Source: Daldinia sp. FL1419 (taxonomy: Eukaryota; Ascomycota; Sordariomycetes; Xylariales; Hypoxylaceae). From it: a DNA stretch of 64,000 nucleotides. The position numbers were made by a program, and so were the translations under genes. Numbering within the stretch: position 1 is the first letter of the stretch; the number at the start of each line of letters is the position of its first letter. The stretch is taken from NCBI GenBank assembly GCA_025201765.1, contig MU623342.1:186001-250000 (forward strand), given 5' to 3'. The notes below the pieces were generated by a model that was not told where the DNA came from, did not search any database, and saw only the letters and a list, made by a program, of their open reading frames with translations. Positions 60,614 to 64,000 of this stretch are shown here, piece after piece.

Positions 60614-61535
60614 ATGAAGGCTCTTGTACTCCATCCTCGAGATGGGTCTGTCCAAGTCGAAGATATACCCACACCCGTTCCCGGCCTGACAGCAGCTCAG
60701 ACCATTTCTGGCCGTCTAGGAATCCCCGGTCCTTTTGGCAATGACTTAGGGAAGGGAGATGCCTTCAATGGCCACAAGCCAGAAGATGGCCCGGTCAACA
60801 TCTTCATTTACGGCTCGAGAACGTCCCTAGGCTTGTGCTCGGCACAAGTGACAAGTCTACCTAGTCGAGAGAACGACTGGACAACCCATCCGCCTCATCG
60901 GTGCTGCGAACGCCTCTAGACGCGGTCTTTTAAGACAACAACCGTATGAGTATGACGTGCCGGTTGATTATCGCGATAGCGACTGGCCGGGAAAGGTGCG
61001 CGCTGCTACGGGTGGTAGGGGAGTGGAAATTGCTATGGATTGTATCTCGGAAGGAGATACGGTGCGCAAGGTTGACAGCAAATTCGGAGCGAAGGGCGAA
61101 AACAGGAGGCCTGGAATTGGGTAATATGTGCTCCGAGGTTCCGTATGGTGCTTCGTGGGAGTGTCTTGGTGCTGATATTGAATTCTTTGGTAATTATTCT
61201 TATTTCTCTGTCCTTCCACTCTTACACCTACCCAGAACCGACTTGCTAATCGGCATAATTACGCAGGATATAAAATCCAAGTGAACCCAGGAGCCCGGAA
61301 ATTGGCTGACGAGTTCTTCCAGTACCTTGGGTCGGGGGTTGAGAAGGGGGAAGGCATGCTTGAGCCGAACCCCATACGGATCATGCCAGGCGGGCTTGAG
61401 AGAAATGTTCCAGATAGGTTTCAGTTGACTGGGTCGTTGCTGGTGAGTGATCGGATAGCCAGTACGAGGACTGAAGACTATATGCCTCCGATTAGCATGG
61501 AAAAGATAGTGTATTCCCTCGATAGGGGAGAGTAA
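60614..61535 (+). pseudogene. Zinc-type alcohol dehydrogenase/enoyl-reductase-like relic
   Basis: The first frame starts MKALVLHPRDGSVQVEDIPT and jumps from PVPG directly to LTAAQTISGRLGIPGPFG. In intact members of this medium-chain dehydrogenase group about 100 residues of the GroES-like catalytic domain lie between those points, so that block is deleted. VNIFIYGSRTSLGLCSAQ is the cofactor-binding strand. The frame changes near 60860, and RTTGQPIRLIGAANASRRGL, VPVDYRDSDWPGKVRAATGG and EIAMDCISEGDTVRKV continue in the new frame. Another change occurs near 61100. After a plausible intron (61192-61265) the tail VNPGARKLADEFFQYLGSG, then NPIRIMPGGLE and SMEKIVYSLDRGE-stop completes the family C-terminus. 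Related intact enzymes are ToxD-like trans-enoyl reductases or quinone oxidoreductases. This copy cannot be functional. Confidence 0.8.
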
Positions 61536-62558
61536 GTTGGGGATTGAAGTCTTACATGGGGATTTATGCCAATTTAATAAGCCCAAACTATACTGTCCGT
61601 AGTTTACAAAATTGGTATACAAGGCACAAACCCCAACACTTCTCATAATCATAGATCCAATCTCACACATTGGCACGATAAAACCGTAAAGCGACAACAT
61701 TCAAGTTAGCTACGCGCTAGGGCATTCTGGCTTCCAGGAATAGTGATGTGTCTGTATAGATTCAGTGAGTTATTTTTATTAGTTGAGGTATATTTTTCCA
61801 AACGTCAAACTTACGATCTTGGAAAGGGGGAAAGATACAATGTCGGGTATGCGGCAAAGAGATTGTAGTACATGGAAGTATGCTGGACATTAGGTTAATC
61901 ACGGCTGAGCTGTTGTCCAACGGAATACGTATGACGAGGTCTGACAGGCCATATTATGCGTAACTACCTGCCTATTAAAGATGAATACAAAAAGAAAAAA
62001 AACCATCCGGACGTACAAGATTGGGCTTAGAGTAGTATACCTCCCTTCAGGATAGATTCGACCGTAGCTATGCTTTAGGCATTAAGTGTGTTTGAGTAAG
62101 TATCGGGTAATTCTCAATTCGCCAGCGTAAAGGGGCTCACATAACGAAGTCCAAGGCGTACAAAGTATAGAATGATTAGCGGACACGGTCTGCCATTTAA
62201 ATAACAGGTAATCAGCAGTAATATCCCAGTATCAGGATACTCGGCGTGTTTAAAGAGTTCGTCGCAAGGATGTCACCGTACGATCTGCGATCGGGATCGG
62301 ATCAGATCGCCAAGCCGGGACCCCGGCCGAGAGGGCTGAAGCGCGTTGCCCGGGAAACACGAGAATCGAGACAAAACAGGAAACCGGTTTCTCCAAAGTT
62401 GGCACTTAGCCAACCCTTTGGCAACGCTTTGGAAGTGTTCAACCTGTCGTAAATCGCTTCAAAGCTGCAGTTTTCACGTATCTTCGTGTTTATAAGTTTC
62501 TACATTTATATATTATATTATATTATATTATATCGGTTTTCAACGGTTTCGAACAAGA
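61536..62558. other. Intergenic
   Basis: An open frame at 62246-62452 (+), basic and Arg/Pro-rich, has no recognisable family and is not called. A TATTA repeat lies at 62508-62533, just upstream of the next gene. No other signal was seen. Confidence 0.5.
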
Positions 62559-63195
62559 ATGCTTTTGACGTCGTCGCAGGTCTCGGTTGTAATTTCGTCA
62601 GGAATCGGTATGGATTATTGAGCCCCTCCCCAGAAACGGGTAAACAGCCTAAAACAGCTGCAACGGTCGAACTGACAATGATCTGCGTTTTTTTCCCTTT
62701 CTTCTAGTTGTCTTGTGCACGGCAGCATTGTTTCTCAGCGGTTATGTGATCCAGCAGCGAACGCTACGTGACCTACGAGCAGCCATCAAACCCAACCGCA
62801 TCCCGCGACCGAGCCCCAAGGTCTACTTCCCGGAGCGTTATACCTCGCCTAGTCAGCTGGAGGACACGATAAACGAGTCTCGACTGCCGCACCGTCGGAG
62901 GAAACATAGTGAAGAGGAAGGGGAGGAAGATGTCGTCATTGTGCGGCAGAGCGTGCCGGAGGAGGAGAGGCTAGAAAAAGTAGAGCAGGAAGAGCCGGTT
63001 ACGCCGGATGCTGCCGGGACACAAGTGGGAACGCCAGATGAGGTGGAAGAGACTATACAAGAGACCATGCCCGACAAGAAGAAGACCGAGGAGAAGCCAG
63101 TCAGCAGAGCGGAGAGGAGACGGAAGATCAAAGAGGAGATTCGACGGCTGTCGGAAGGCCAGGAGCCAGTATACTATCAACGACGACTATGGTAG
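62559..63195 (+). CDS. Small membrane-anchored charged protein, function unknown
   Basis: Two exons (62559-62607, 62708-63195) with a 100-nt intron give 178 aa. The joined N-terminus, MLLTSSQVSVVISSGIVVLC and then TAALFLSGYVIQQR, forms one hydrophobic anchor or uncleaved signal. RTLRDLRAAIKPNRIPRPSP and the PKVYFPERY motif follow. The remainder is strongly charged and disordered: Glu-rich, with RRRKHSEEEGEEDVV, and a C-terminal basic helix (RAERRRKIKEEIRRLSEGQ). The N-terminal exon is supported because it completes the TM segment and the phase is exact. Similar short, single-pass, coiled-coil proteins are common and unannotated in Sordariomycetes. A mitochondrial or ER membrane location is possible. 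No function can be assigned. Confidence 0.75.
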
Positions 63196-64000
63196 ACTGT
63201 AGTTCTACAACACGCTGTCGCACTCTAATAGTTGCTTTTTCTTGATGTAAATTGATACTATCTACTTGATCTTACCGGTACATGCGTTGGGATTGGTGGG
63301 ATGGGTGGGAATTGGTGCCTTTTGGGAAACCCGGGGGCTGGGACTTTTTTTTATTTTTTATTTTTTAAGTCGAAATCCATCGAATTTCGAGCACGGCATA
63401 TCATGATAACGGGATCGGTGACGTAGGAATCTGTACGAATAGTTTACATATGGGATAATGGTTACGGGTACTCGGTTAGAATGCAGGCGGATCTTTTTGC
63501 CTTGTGAGGCATAACGTAACAGAATCGCGTTGTGTTGTGCTGTGTTGTGTCGTGTTGTGTGCCTACTGTTGAGTCTCTTGGTGATAGCTAGGTATCTACC
63601 TCCTAAAATTCCTTGAATTACTTTTGCTGAAAACAAGAGTTTGAATGTTCAACATTATCTCAACTCGTCTGAACCGTGCTTCTTAGGGTTACAGTGAAGC
63701 GGCGTCATCTGCACTCGATCAAAGACTTTGAATCTCTGAGGGTTGCGAATCAAGTCTCACGCGAAGGATGCAGGTGATTGATTTCCAGATAAGGATGTCG
63801 ATTCCGGGTATGTTGGAGCGGGATCCGGGGACAGATTGGCGACCACCCGATGGACGCAAGTAGACGGTGTCGAGGTTACTACCGAACCGAGGGAAGTTGT
63901 TGTTAGATACGTGTATTCAGAAACGTTTATGAAAAAAAAAAAGAACAAAAGAAAAAAAAAGCGGATTCTTGCTATTTCTTGATCTATCATCTATCAACAA
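63196..64000. other. 3' flank and intergenic sequence to window end
   Basis: It contains T/A-rich low-complexity runs at 63345-63367 and 63929-63960, and a TGTGT/TGTTG-rich stretch at about 63531-63561. No coding segment is supported. Confidence 0.5.

Noticed and set aside
1..64000. CRISPR arrays, rRNA operons, intact transposons
   Set aside because: No spaced direct repeats, rRNA segments, transposase or reverse-transcriptase motifs were seen on either strand.

Overview
This window comes from the nuclear genome of a filamentous ascomycete (Pezizomycotina, probably Sordariomycetes; the class is an inference). Genes are split by short introns of about 50-110 nt with GTAAGT/GTACGT donors and CTAAC/CTGAC branch sites. 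The proteins are fungal families: HET domain, vacuolar subtilisin, Zn2Cys6 regulator, Pth11-type rhodopsin-domain protein, and fungal orthologues of ISY1, PRP38, WBP1, HER2 and BPH1. I found no rRNA, CRISPR array or intact transposon. There is one 10-N assembly gap inside poly-G/poly-C tracts near 44.1-44.3 kb.

Layout. 1-3.6 kb is decayed accessory DNA: a frame-broken HET gene cut by the window edge, then a DHA2-type MFS transporter relic with internal deletions. 4.9-9.6 kb holds two secreted enzymes in convergent orientation, a berberine-bridge-type FAD oxidoreductase and a GH3 beta-xylosidase. 10.7-13 kb has an SMP-repeat (LEA-like) protein and a single-pass membrane protein with a Cys-rich ectodomain. 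15.3-21.1 kb has a 1065-residue disordered protein and the vacuolar subtilisin. 23.8-27.2 kb has a tail-to-tail pair of an uncharacterised fungal family, one copy intact and one with stop codons, followed by an APH-fold kinase-like gene. 28.1-36.1 kb is one large BEACH/WD40 gene.

36.7-43.1 kb carries complex I 9.5 kDa, an atypical SDR, a convergent Zn2Cys6 regulator and the OST subunit WBP1. 43-46.3 kb is gene-poor and contains the gap. 46.3-55.2 kb is a housekeeping block: ISY1, a Pro-rich tail-anchored protein, a secreted UshA-like metallophosphatase, mitochondrial GatA (HER2) and PRP38. 55.2-64 kb is again sparse: a rhodopsin-domain membrane protein, an alcohol-dehydrogenase-like relic and a small membrane-anchored protein.

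How the genes relate. The intact genes serve secretory and vacuolar function (WBP1, subtilisin, BEACH protein), splicing (ISY1, PRP38), mitochondrial function (complex I, GatA) and extracellular degradation (GH3, FAD oxidase, metallophosphatase). No polyketide or peptide synthase is present, so I do not call a biosynthetic cluster. The most distinctive signal is decay: four genes (HET, MFS, one copy of the small-family pair, ADH-like) are broken, in three cases mainly by clean internal deletions or a palindromic insertion. All gene models were derived by hand from reading frames and splice signals. No database search or RNA evidence was available.
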